From assembly GCA_001600455.1 (NCBI GenBank), contig BCKC01000006.1, positions 620,001-684,000 of the forward strand: a DNA stretch of 64,000 nucleotides. Direction: 5' to 3'. Source of the stretch: Endocalyx cinctus. Taxonomy: Eukaryota > Ascomycota > Sordariomycetes > Amphisphaeriales > Apiosporaceae. Numbering within the stretch: the stretch's first letter is position 1; each line of letters begins with the position of its first letter. The notes under the pieces are model-generated. The model was not told the origin of the DNA and did no database searches. It saw nothing but the letters and a program-made list of their open reading frames with translations. Shown piece after piece: positions 1 to 12,453 of this stretch. Both the position numbers and the translations under genes were made by a program.

Positions 1-3000
1 TATTCCCAATGATCGGCCAATTCATCTTCCATTGATTTAATCCATTACTCAAGGGTCTAATGGATAGTAGTGTAGACGGCTCGTTGCGTTTTTTTTTTTA
101 AGACATTTGTTCAAATTGAGTCAATTTCGACACGTTTTTGCCCTTTTGTCCTTTTACCCTCAATCGTTCTTAGTTAAATGAAATAAAAAGACCTCATATC
201 ATTATCACAAGAAGCCAACAATTAGAATACCTAGGTAAGAGATACTGTACAGGTAGACGTTTATCGTAATCCGTCCGTTATTACCCACCCAAGCTTTCTC
301 AATAGATGGATACTTAGCGTACTAGTGTAGCAGGTAAGAACCTCAGTTTATGTAACATGCTGACAAGGACATTCATTCAATAATCTGGTGTACGGAGTAC
401 GTACAGGAGCTCCATTGAACCAACAAGTAGAACTCATTGGCAATACGAAATAAGGATATGATCTTGTTTCAAGCCAATCTATGTTTCTCATTGAAGGAAA
501 TAACTTGTTTACACAAACATATTTTTTCTACTTTCTATACAGTAAAGACCATGATTATCTGAAATTCATTAATGGTGGTTTAAGTATAAATTACATAGTA
601 TATGCTTTGAGGGTTCTCAAGTCCCTGGTTTTTTTCAATAATGTACAGCTGTGTGCCGAACAAGATCTGATCTGGAACAAGTTGCTTTCGGCCAATTCAA
701 GACGGAAGGGTCCTTACCAAGGATATGCTGAGGAAGAATTCCAGGCTCAGTCTAGCTTGATCGTCAAGACCGTCCCCTGAACCGTACCTCAGATCAAAAG
801 TCTCTTTGCAGTATCTCGGCTCTCTTGAACACTGTGCGCCCCCCTCTCTCAAACGGAAATTCTAACCCCATAAATTCATGGTTCTCACGGATCACCACCT
901 GGGCACACACCACCTCACTTTACTCTACATACACTACTACACTATATTACAACCATGGATATACTCTGTATACTATGTATGATAAGAGACGATACCCGCT
1001 CTACCCGAGGGCCACTTGACCTCATCCTGAGCATCCAGTTACATCTTGTTAATCTAGCCACATATATTTGAGGCCCCTTCACCCACACATATCGCGTTCG
1101 ATGGTCATTCCATCCTTCATCGCGCATTCTAGTCTTATAGACCAGGCAAGCGCCAGGCATGGATGGGATATTATAATTACAAAAGAGAAAAATAATCGGA
1201 TAAAAATAAGTTGCTAGCCGCTTGACTCGGTTCCCTTCTCTATCAGATCAGATCGTCCCTGACGCTACCGCTCCCTCTTGACAAAACATTAATCGCCTCG
1301 GTGGATCGACCCGCCTCGTTTTTTGGCTTCTAACCTGCTTGTAGTGTGGGCTTATTGATTCGGCATCTCTCCTTTCTGAGCCATAACCGGCGTCTTATGA
1401 TACTCTGCCGAGAGGAATGAAATTGATCGCTACGTGTATGTTAGAACGTTTTGATAAGACAAAAAATAAAGGTAGGCGTGAGCGAGACGCGACGAGAACC
1501 GAGGAATCCTCCACTTCGTGTCACCCAAAGAAAAACCAAAGTACGAAAACAGAAAAACCCCATAGGCGCTAAATATGATATCAATGAATCGCTATTTGTC
1601 ACCCTAGGACCAGCATACGATCATATACGCCTCTAATGTGCATTTCGGAAAGAGTTGGAGATATTAGCAGTAATCATGCTAGGAGATGCCTTCTCTCTTT
1701 TTTTTTTTGTTCCATATTATTGCGTAGCCCTTCGCATTAAGTTTTCTATACCGCTCCTTACCTTTTTTTTTCCCTTGAAAATACTAATAGATCTTTCCCA
1801 TGCGCTTATCGACTTACCCGCTCGCCGCTCAGAAACCGATTTCGATCACGTCTTACCTGCCTTGTACTCCGGTGGCTCAGACCCTTGATCCTAGCCACTA
1901 GAGCCGTAAAATATATGTATCTAAAACCTCTCCCGTAAGCCGTGCCCGTAGAGAACCAATGGCGATTTCTCTTCATACTACAGTCCGCAATAGGATGACG
2001 ATTAGCTGCAGTCGCTTGGTCCCTTCTACAGTAATTAGTTTTGCCGGTCGCGCGAAACTAACTTTTACCTTGGATCAACGGATCTCTTGACTATCTAGTC
2101 TTGGGTCGTCACGTATTAGTTAATAGCATGAAATGCTAACGAACAAATTCAACACATGACCGGGCTACTAAAAACAACGGCTCCAAACTGATGAGATGCG
2201 AATATCGTTTTATTTTAGGGGGGTGGTTGAAATAATAATAATAAATACCGGGTGGCGCATTCGGGGCAATTAGTATAGGTAGATGGTCGATCACCCGCCT
2301 CTCCAAACAGGTGGGTGGCTAGGAAGTGCAACACCAAAACCACGAGAACACGCTTGAGTCAAAAATTAAATGATGAAAATATCTCTATTCAGCTTCAATA
2401 CAATCATACTTTTTTTTTCCTCAGGATAATATTACCCAATGCTAGACCGAAAAAAAAATTTTTTTTAACAAAACTACCCAATTAAAAAAATAAGATAAAA
2501 AAATAAGTGAGATTAAAAGCACTATAAGATGTGGCTGAACGTTGTAACGTGTCGATGGCAGGCTTCGCCACTATTTACGGTAGTGCGTTCTAAATCGTGA
2601 AAAAAAAGATCCCACGAGGGATCGATGAAGCTAGTATTAGGTAGCCCCTTCGATATGTAGTACCAGTTTTTTTTTTCCTCTTGCGGTGTGCGCGGGAAAT
2701 GAGTCAAAGTAATGGCAACGTTAGACTCATGTAGGTTCTACGAGTGTTCTTCTTCAAGTGTAGCGGTTCATCTTTCTCCAACCACCGATCAATGGGTTTC
2801 CTATCGGCCATGAACGATAGAGTACGATGTTCGTATTCGAGATCGATCTCGGCCCAATGCGAACACGTTCGCAAGATACTCGAGGAGCTCTTTGTGAGAA
2901 TCGTTGTTACATCGTTGATCCCGGCTTAGGGCGTCGACGCACGGCGTACTATATATTGATGCGAACGATGGAAGATGGCGTACAAGTTCGGGAACACCTT

Positions 3001-4830
3001 AGCCATCGTGAAAGCGTGGCAACTACTCCATCATGTGTTCTTAGATAGAGGAACCTCGACTGACTTTCTAACGGCCTTAGCTAAGTGGAGTCAAGCGCAT
3101 TACCCGAGAGTTCGGTCAAATCGTGATGCCAGAGTGAATAAATATAGGAAAACTCGTCAGTAGATGGATCCGGGATCAAATATCATCGTTTCCTTAAGCG
3201 TCTTAATATGAAGTCAAGTGGTGACTGGCATGAAGTGGCCAAGAAACTTCGGGCCACGTTCAATGTTGTAGAGTCAATCATTATCTGTAACATGTTTATC
3301 CAAGTCAACACTATTCATGAGTCTTTCCAGACTGCGGCATGAGCATGACCCAGTCATCGTAAACAATCGTGGGCGAAATATATGTCGACAAGCTTAAGAA
3401 CACCCTTTGGATCTAACAACAGTTTGTCTCAGGTGGAGCGGAATGGCTCCATAGATCGTCACTCACCGACTCCATTATTCTTAATTCCTTCGTTTTAGTC
3501 ATACTAAGATGCGCTTTTCTGTGCCTTAGCAGACATGCTCGCTGTGAATCTGATTTTCGAGTCTTTTCCAATCAGGGGGTAATGTTTCTCTCTAACTTCA
3601 AGAATTTGCTAGAGGTGACATCTGGATTCCCACACCTCCTTCTTTTTCCGATGGATCGTACAGGCTTCAGTATCAACTCGAGGTGATATATGGCCTATCA
3701 CCATATTGCAAGGACGGAACCATTGCTACCTTCCTCTTATGAGCCATGGGGAAGGTATTTCCAACTCTAAAGAAAACCAGATGTATAGCCATAGTATGGC
3801 TACGTAGGTTTAACGCAGCGGCTAGGTGTTCCCTAATTCCCTATCAGAGGAAGCTGCAGTCGACGACACGATTTCAAGGCAATAGCTAGTGCCCAGAATA
3901 CTCTCTCGAGCATCATTCAGACAGTCAGATATCATGGTGGGAAGTTCCCCAAGAAATGAGCAAGCAGGATATACCGGTAGACGCAAACTTTCATCTCTCC
4001 GGACTTTCTACTCGGTGATGTCAGCGAGTACACACTAACTTTTTTATATTTAAGTCGGTTATTTCCTATAATCCATTCATCTCACGCTTACTTGAATAAT
4101 AACTAGATTCAATCGTTTTGTGTGTGAGCATTACTGTAGTGCCATAGTGGTGGTCCTAGAAAATCAACTGGAAATCATGGTGGGCTGGGTGGGTTGGGCG
4201 AACGAGCATCATCACCCATCCATATTTGAAGCCGACTTCCCAAGGTATTTTTGTTCATAGAAATATAATGTATATTATATCAATTGTGACAAAGAAAGAA
4301 CCTACTATGTCAATAATAACAAGGTCGTCAGAGCAACTTTGAATTTCTTGTCGAAGCAGTCCAAAACTAGAGCTACATGTCCACTGTATCTTAGTACTTA
4401 CAATCTGTGCTGTTAGGATTACCGAAGATCTTCCGATATTCATCACATTTGCTAGTTTTTAATACTGTGCGCCACCGTCTTGAATGTAACGATTATAAAC
4501 GTAACTGCCTAGCTTGAACCTCCGACATCTTATCTTCAGATTTCGAGGAAATAAAATCGTCTCGACTGCATCGTTAAATCTAGTCATCAAGAGAGAAGAG
4601 GTGTTGGAAAGAATTTTGTTGTGATGTGATTTGTGGGGTTCACTGTTCATGCACTCTGCATTCCTCTGCCAAGCCGCCTCATTCCTATCTGACCAAGCAC
4701 TCTCATGCCAATCAAAACCAGCCTCGCTCGAGCAAGACAGCGAGCAACGTACAAAGGAAAATTTGCGCCCATTAAATCCTTTACCTCAAAAAGTAAATCT
4801 TCTTCTAGTGAGAATTACTCAGTAGAAGCC
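1..4830. other. Gene-poor left flank
   Basis: No intact gene is visible in this stretch. ORFs are short and interrupted in all frames. It contains A/T tracts, one copy of TACCTAGGTA (228-237), one of TACGGAGTA (391-399), a possible decayed retroelement (about 2740-3170, listed separately) and a 14-base match to the start of fungal 5.8S rRNA (2076-2089). The final 100-200 bases probably form the promoter and leader of the farnesyltransferase gene. Confidence 0.6.
2740..3170 (+). mobile_element. Possible decayed Ty3/gypsy retroelement fragment
   Basis: Two short open stretches resemble pieces of a gypsy-type polyprotein. At about 2810-2905 the translation includes YSRSISAQCEHVRKILEEL, close in form to the reverse-transcriptase tract after the catalytic YxDD (a Y-S-R then H-x-x-H-V-R-x-V-L-x-x-L pattern); the catalytic DD itself is not present. 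At about 2975-3160 the translation has FLDRGTSTDFLTALAKW followed by HYPR and ARVNKY, reminiscent of integrase (S-D-R-G-T-x-F, then HPQTDGQTERVN). The two lie in different frames, with stops between them and no recognisable LTRs. This is pattern recognition only; the stretch may be a chance resemblance. Confidence 0.3.
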
Positions 4831-6431
4831 ATGGATGATCATTCACGGTTTCCCGGGCCTCATCAAACCCCAATGATCCCGGACTTATTCACCTCCGATC
4901 CCCCTATCAAGGATACTTTGGCTACGCCCACCTCGCACTTACAAGATGATACTATCGACGAATGTAGACCATTCTTAGCAGCTGAATTCAGAAATATTAG
5001 TTGTAATGAATACGGAGTGCCTCACCTCGACAAAGAGCGACACATCAAGTTCCTCCAGAAGCATCTCGGACAACTCCCCCCGGGCTATATAGGTGCCGAT
5101 GCTAGTCGACCATGGATTTTATACTGGTGCCTCAATGGTATGTATCTTCTAGGAGCCGACGTATCGACGTATCACGACGGCCTAGTCGAAACGGCACGTT
5201 CAATACAGAACCCGACGGGTGGGTTTGGAGGGGGCTTTGGCCAACGTTCTCATCTGGCAACCACATACGCCATGGTCTTGGCACTGACCATCGTCGGAGG
5301 AGAAGCTGCTTACGAAGTTATCGATCGAAGGGCCATGTGGAAATGGCTTTGTGCTTTGAAGGAGAAAGAAGGCGGCTTTCGAATGTCCTTGGGAGGAGAG
5401 GTTGATGTGAGGTGGGTAAAGTGATTTGATTTTCAACAAAAAAAATAGCGACACTAACACACATGAACGAAAAAAGGGGGGCCTATTGTGCAGCTGTTAT
5501 CATTAGGCTACTCAACATTCCGTTGGATTTATCGCTAGATTCTCCGGCCTACTCACCCGATCGCCCTGATTTATTTTCGGGCCTAGGAGATTATGTTCGC
5601 CGATGTAAGTGTTCATCATGACTTACTTGGGGTTATCTTGCACACTAATCGACTCCAAAAGGCCAAACATTCGAAGGCGGGATTTCGGCCAAACCGAATG
5701 CGGAAGCGCATGGCGCATACGCCTTCTGTGCCCTGGGGTGTCTTGCGATTCTTGATGTTCCTTATCGCAGTTTTTCTCGGTGCGTCGTAAAATTAAATCG
5801 CCCACTTAATAGCAGTGGCTTAGAATGGCGGTATTAACGCGAACTATGACTAGTTACCTTAACATACCTTTGCTTATCTCCTGGCTCTCGTCACGGCAGT
5901 ATGCGCCTGAAGGCGGGTTCTCTGGACGAACTAACAAACTTGTCGATGGCTGCTATAGCCATTGGGTCGGCGCATGCTGGCCTCTACTACAGTCAAGCTT
6001 TGAAGAACCGATGAATAGCCTTTTTGACGATATTTACAGTCGCGAAGGACTTATTCGGTACATCCTCTGCTGCGGGCAAGACCAGTCAAAAAAGGGGGGT
6101 ATGCGGGACAAGCCCAGCCGGTAAGCAAAAGCCATCCTACCAAGACAATCTTGCGTTAATTTTTTTTCCTCTTCCAAATAGACCCTCGGACGCGTACCAT
6201 ACATGTTACGTCCTCAGTGGATTATCTACAGCACAGCACACGGTCCGTCTACGTCCTTCGGTCGGGTCAGAGATAATTGATATGTCAACATATGATGTCT
6301 CGCCGCATGTCGAAAATCCTCAGATATTCGACGAGCGAGATCGTGTCAACGCAACTAACCCCGTTTATGCGATTCCAGAGGCGAAAAGAGAGGAAATCAT
6401 GTCATACTTTTTGTCAAAGCCGGGATTCTGA
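4831..6431 (+). CDS. Protein farnesyltransferase subunit beta (Ram1-like)
   Basis: Catalytic beta subunit of protein farnesyltransferase, which transfers farnesyl from farnesyl diphosphate to the cysteine of CaaX proteins such as Ras and pheromones, as a heterodimer with the alpha subunit in the cytosol. Five exons: 4831-5411, 5477-5604, 5662-5779, 5854-6120, 6182-6431, giving 447 aa. The alpha/alpha-barrel repeats are visible as GGFGGGFGQRSHLATTYA, HGAYAFCAL, GGFSGRTNKLVDGCYSHW and AYHTCYVLSGL. The zinc ligands are expected at Asp307 and Cys309 (VDGCYSHW) and His371 (YHTCY), matching the Asp-Cys-His set of the family. The start at 4831 has a strong context (gccATGG); an in-frame ATG at 4705 would add 42 low-complexity residues. 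The intron ending at 5853 has several nearby AG dinucleotides; the one used restores SFSRYLNIPLLISWL. Confidence 0.93.
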
Positions 6432-9400
6432 CCCGCTTGTGGCCGCATATGAAGAGGCCTACCCGACCCTGCACCGAGCCAATACGAAAGACCCCTCAGG
6501 CCTTCTAGGCCTTCTAGTTATGGGCTGGTATTTCGCTGTCATTCACTCTAAACCCATCGTAGACAGGCAGACAGGTTGGCTATTATGATTGCCTAGGCTG
6601 AGGGTTAGCAACCCAAACTTCTCTCTAAGATAACCAACTCCTTTCAAATCACAAGCAATGTTCAACCTTCTCCAGTTGAGACTACTCGATCCGAGTAGCT
6701 TATACATACCGATCTTAGAAGATGTGAATCAGCGTTTAGACTCTAGCGTATTTACTGGATAACGTTCCTCCGCAGTTACACATCAGGACAGCACATCACA
6801 ACATTATCGACAAAGATTGGCCCGATCTCCGCGTCAGAGCTTCTTCATAATGCTCCCGTATTCCTTGGCTATACCCTTTTCACCATTCTCTACAGGAATT
6901 TAATATGCATGTCGTAATCAACGTCTAAACAGTTACTAGTGCAATAAGAGGAGCCTGGTCAATAAACCCTCGCCCGATTACGGTGCAACCGAAGTAGCCG
7001 GAGGGGGGAAATTTCACTCGATACATTTCACGAATAACCCCTCTACCACATGTTTTGTCGTTGCACAGCAGAGAAATTGCCTTTCCTCGGTAAGGGGGGG
7101 AAAGACCCCATCTTACTGCCTCTTCCTCCCTTCCGCTGGACACCGACTTATCCAAAGGCTTGGGATATGACATGATACAATCAGAGTACAAAGGTAACGC
7201 TGTTGGTAGAAGTACAAACATAAATTATGCTTCTGTAAACGGTATAACGGCAGGGTACACTTTCAAATCTTCGAGTCTACTAAGGCTGTTTCATGGTTTG
7301 GCATGGCTAAAAAGCTTGTACCCTCGGATACCTACGCGGTGATGGGATCAAAAAAAAAAAAAAAAAAAAACCCTATGCGTGAGTTTGCCCCTCCCTACGT
7401 CAACAATAAATGTACTTTGGATCCCGGGTCGCGTTTGAAGGTGAAGTTGGCCACATGTTGTGGTTGTCTTACATTTTGTATCCCTACCTCAAAACCCCAT
7501 AGACCATAAACAAAGGCCATAATTGAACCTTTGACGTGGCAATCAGCAACACTCTGATGACCTATTCCGCGACCCTATTTTTTTTCTGTCTCTTCCTCAA
7601 TCAAGCCCGTGCGCCAAGGCCAACGGCAGCAGAAAAAGGTAACATAGCAAAAACATTGGCATCATCGCTATTATTTCATAGCGTACTGTTCTCACACGAT
7701 TTGGTACTATACTTGTGCTACCACAAGGGTAATAATAATCAAATATATGTCGGTTTACGAGATAGAGGCCGAGTCCGCCACGGCCACTTGGTATTACCGG
7801 ATCTGAATAATAAAAAAAAAGAAAGAAAAAGAAGTAGATAGGCTTTGACGGGTCGCAACTCATACAAACACAACAGGTCGTCTGATTACCCCCTCTTCTC
7901 TTTCCCTCGCCCCCCCTCGCCTCGTCTGTACTGCACTCATGCTGGTTAACTTAAAAAACAAAACTACTAGGAAATCCGATGAATCTGGATTTCAGAACGG
8001 TTGCCTTAGTAGATATTCGGGTGATTACATTGTGTTAAGAACCATGCGTAGAGCCTTGGGGATTGTGGTTACATGTGTGTCTGAGGGGATGGGCGAGGCT
8101 TATGCACGACATCGCCTTGCCAGTGGAGACTACTCAGATACTTGATAGGTGTTTTATTTTTTTCATCTCATAAAAATATAAGTCGGTTGACTGCCCGACA
8201 TACCAACATCGTATTAGGTATACTCTGCGAAACCTTCCGATATACGGGGACTACTCAGATTAGCGTAGTAAGGATATGTTGTTGTTGTTCTTTTTTTTTT
8301 TTTGAGGGTCCAGCCGAGTAGGGTTATGATATCATGGGTATTCGATTTTTTTTTTTTTCGGTGGAAGACTGGAGTACCAGTGGTTTGGAAGATGATCCAA
8401 TCTAGGTAATGAGCTGTCATATCTTTATGCTCGCGACTGCATGTAAGGTTACGAGCTTGTGCGTGGGTGAGAGAAAATGTCTGTCTCTGACACACGCTTC
8501 AATTAAGTCTCAAATCAGTCGATTGAAACTAACAAATAGAGGTTTTAAGATTTTTGAATCTTCCTTGTCAAACATGACTTACGTGCAGCTCGACGAAGTT
8601 GCTGCTTATTCCGTACATACGAAAACGTTCAAGAACGTACGTCCTTATTTCTCACCGCGTATGTATTATATTCAAAGTAATAAATTAAATCTTAGTCATT
8701 TTTTTCACCCATAAACATGTGACGCCATCATCATTGCTTGTTAACTTCATGTTATTATTTCTTATTTCTTTTTTACTCCGTATGTAAGAAGATTTATTAT
8801 TATACATACTTACCTACCTTGATGAGAGTATGGTGGATTATACGAGTATTACCTCTCCTCCACAGTACAACGTATGTCAAGGCTAGGCATAGGTATTCTA
8901 TGTATCTGTCGGTATGCAACACGTCCATAGAAGTAGAATAGATAATAAAAATAATAAAGGAAGAGGGGGAAATAGAAGGAAAAGATGTTTCTAACCTAGA
9001 CAGCTAGAAAGTCCTACCGCCATATGGGATTGAAATTTGGATGTTGATCTTAAACTGTTGAAAGTTAACGTGCCAGCGGCACCACGAGCAAGCATCATCT
9101 CCAACGGCGTCTCGCTTTGTCGTATATGTAACAATACATATTCACATATACTATACTGATACTACATGCTATACCAAAGGAATACTATACATACTTTATT
9201 TATTTCTCCGTCAAATCAAGAGTTCCATATGAGGAATCAATCGACATCAGGAATGAATAACAGTGGCCAATTTTATTTTCTTAATCTTTTATTTTTCCCT
9301 CTTCCTTCAATGACCATGACCGTCTGGTCCCCTCTCATGCAACATATCGTCAGGGTCATACTATGTATGTACTTGTACGTTACAAAAACAATAAGAAATA

Positions 9401-12400
9401 AAAAAATAAAGAGAAAATAAAAGTCGTGGTTGGTATTGATTACTTCTATTCCCCACTATGGAGTTCATAATCGATCGGTACCAAGTACCGATCCCTGACA
9501 AAAACAAAACAAAACAAAGAGAGAAAAAAAAGAAGCCCCAGAAGCAAGTGTCCCAAGAGAGAAAGAAGCGTCTATCTTGATTTAATATCCAGCGGCAATG
9601 ACAACTCATCATTGCATGAGGTGTTTAAAAAGCGTCTGGCCTTTCGCTTGGTCGCCTCGCCTCTGCCCTACATACTGAACCATTATTGGTCCAAGACGCT
9701 AGAAAAACCCTAGATTGCGTCGATGGCTCCCGTCGGTTCTCACCCAGACGTCTTCTCCTCCCCATGGTAATGGACCAGGATTAAGAAAAAGAAAAAGAAA
9801 AAGAAGAAATCCCAGACTAGGGTTTACCTAGTAGGCTCAGGTAGGTAGGTTAAGTGTTCATGCATATCATATTTAATTATTATTATTATTTTTTATTTCG
9901 TTCACCGACTTGATGGTTCTATCAACCTAGTACCTTTTTGACATCCACACCAAGTCAACACCAAGTTAGGACTCTTTATTATTATTTTTATATATGTATA
10001 TTTTTTTGTATTCTCGTATATTGGTTTCCTTTTAATAAACCCCCCCCTCTTATTATCCCCCGTCTTAGCTGTATATGTATCCCAAATAGGAAGAATGTAC
10101 TTAGTAGTACATATAATAAAGTAGTTTATACTAATAAGTAAGGTGGTGGTAAGTAAGATAAAAAGTACATTGAAAATAAAAGGATTAATGATAAAAGATT
10201 AAGTGATTCGGTTCATTAAAAAAAGAAAAAGAAAAGGTACATACATACGATACTCTTCTTCAATGACTGTAGGGATCGTAAAGTCTACGATCATAGGTGG
10301 CTGGTAAAGGCAAAAAAAGAAAGACAACGTTTTACGGGTAAGGGTATTCTAATGACCGATTAACTCCTCTAACTGGTTAACTGGACATATTTTCTCCTCT
10401 CACTATTTTGCCTCTATATATTTTAGTTCACCATATATTTTAACCCTCGGTAGACCATCATCCATCGTTTTATTCTGATTTGTCCGCGTATTTTATTTTC
10501 TTACGCTATAGTTTATTATTATGACCTTTATTACCTTGTAGGATATGGTATACAATACTTGTATAGTATATAATACTATGATCATAGTATTATTTTTAAC
10601 TCCGGGTACAAGCAAGAAGAAAGGTCCCAGAAATCATCGTTGTTCTTGTTGTTCATCCTTCCACAAGAAACACCCCTCTCCTCTCTTGACCCACATAATT
10701 AATTGATTTGCGGTTCAGTTCTGCGAAGCATGTCAATCAGTTACACCGGATTGGCTTAAAGGTCTGATATTGTCAAAGTTTGGGAACTCTCATCATCACC
10801 TATGCTATACTACTCGTCACGCCGTCGAACCCCTCTCTCTTTTGAATTAGTATATTTTGCCCTCGATCTGAACCGCCGAACTCCTTGTTCTTCTTCATGG
10901 ATCTGTACATACAGGATACATGCGTCTATAGTAACCGAAGACAGGCATCGTGGTAGCATGACAGATGCCCATGCATGGGTACGTGGGGAGAAAGAGAGAG
11001 AGGTATCTTTTTTTTTTTTTTGTTGCCTCGCTTTCCATCTTCAATCCCCATCCGAAAACACTATTTTGCAGTACCTAGCTTTGTTTACCCTTGGTTTGAT
11101 TTGTCGTTGCATTAGTGTCCATTCGAAGGGTGAAAAAAAAGGTCCCTTAGAATGACAATTAATATTTTTTTTTATCTCTTTCTTTTTGTGTACGTAGTGT
11201 TCCCCTCCCCCCCTAGACGCTGCTGAACCAGGCACATCCCTCATCTCCATTTTCCGAGAAAGTCTGGTGAGGAGATCTGACTGGTGGCCCGGCCGAGTGG
11301 ATCTCTTTTCTCTTTTTTTTTTTTTTTTTTCCTCTCCAGAGAAGCTCCAGAGAGTACCTTTCCCTTTTGTGTCCCCTTTCGAATACTTTTTTATTATTAT
11401 TATTCTTTGTCCCTCTCCTAATCTGCATTTTCCGTCCAAGGACGCAGATTGGCCGCAGGACCGGTTCCAGTTTCATTTTGCCACTTCATAATGCCTTCCT
11501 TCTTGCATGTACAGGTCTCTTTTTACCCAGCATGGTCTCCATTGTCGGACAGGGTCAGGTAAGGAATATAGAGAAAAAAAAATAAAGAAAAGAAAAACTT
11601 TTTTTTAGATGGCCACACGGCGGTACCACATTCTGCCAAAAGGGATACCTCGATACTTATCAGAGGAGATCGTCTTATTTTTTTTTCGAGAGTGCATGCC
11701 CCATGTGTCGTGGTGGAGTGCCTAGTCTCTCGAGATTTTTATCAACTGGCAACTACTCGCGCCAACACATCAGGATGGGGTCACACTCCTCAAGAGCCGC
11801 ATCTCAAACTTGCGTCTATCGAATCTGTTCCCCCTTTCCCAAAAGCCGTCACTTTTCGGCCAGTCTCTGTTTTGGTTCCGTCTTTTTTAGATAATCCCTG
11901 CCCCGCACTAAACAATCTCCTGTTTCTGCAATAAAGCACACATGTCTCGCCGTCGATGGCTCGTCTTTCCTGCACCACAGCCCTGAATACGTAGCATAAA
12001 CCTTCCTTCATTATCAACACCACACACCATCAACCACACCTTTTCTCCGCCTCGTAGTACAGACAATTACTGTCGTCTATTGTTCACTGCTGCCTTACCG
12101 GTCTTCTTTTTTTTTTCTGCTTTCGAATTGATACTCTAATAAAAAATAAAATAAAAAAAACACTCATCCATCCTTCAAATAATACCTTCCCCGCGGTTAG
12201 GCTCGATTGCATACTCGAGTAATATCTCTGGGCTTGTTTAATTCCCGCGTCCGTCTTGGAGAACATTAACCATCCCGGTATAACACGTATCTTCACATAA
12301 AAGCAAAAACAGAAAGAAAAACCTTGGGTCGTGGGGGAACAAAGTTTGCTTTGTTGTTCTTCCCGAGATATTACCTGTTTCAATCGGACGTTTACGGAAT

Positions 12401-12453
12401 TAGAGCTACTCAGCGTGAGAAGGAAAGAAAAGAGATCGTCGTCAGCAGCAAAC
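6432..12453. other. 6-kb intergenic spacer
   Basis: No convincing gene. The stretch is rich in A and T homopolymers (for example near 7351-7370, 8291-8303 and 8347-8359) and short ORFs without family resemblance. It includes one TACTCCGTA word (8774-8782), a 24-bp perfect palindrome (10570-10593), an AAAAC-type repeat near 9498 and pyrimidine-rich stretches. The last several hundred bases (about 11.7-12.45 kb) probably carry the promoter and 5' leader of the dsRBD gene. Confidence 0.55.
10570..10593. repeat. 24-bp perfect palindrome
   Basis: The half-site ATAATACTATGA is followed directly by its reverse complement, with no spacer; symmetry stops after 12 bases on each side. It lies in an AT-rich part of the 6-kb spacer, far from any recognised gene. 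The centre is TGATCA. It could be a dimeric protein-binding site, a cruciform-prone sequence or chance in AT-rich DNA. Confidence 0.7.
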
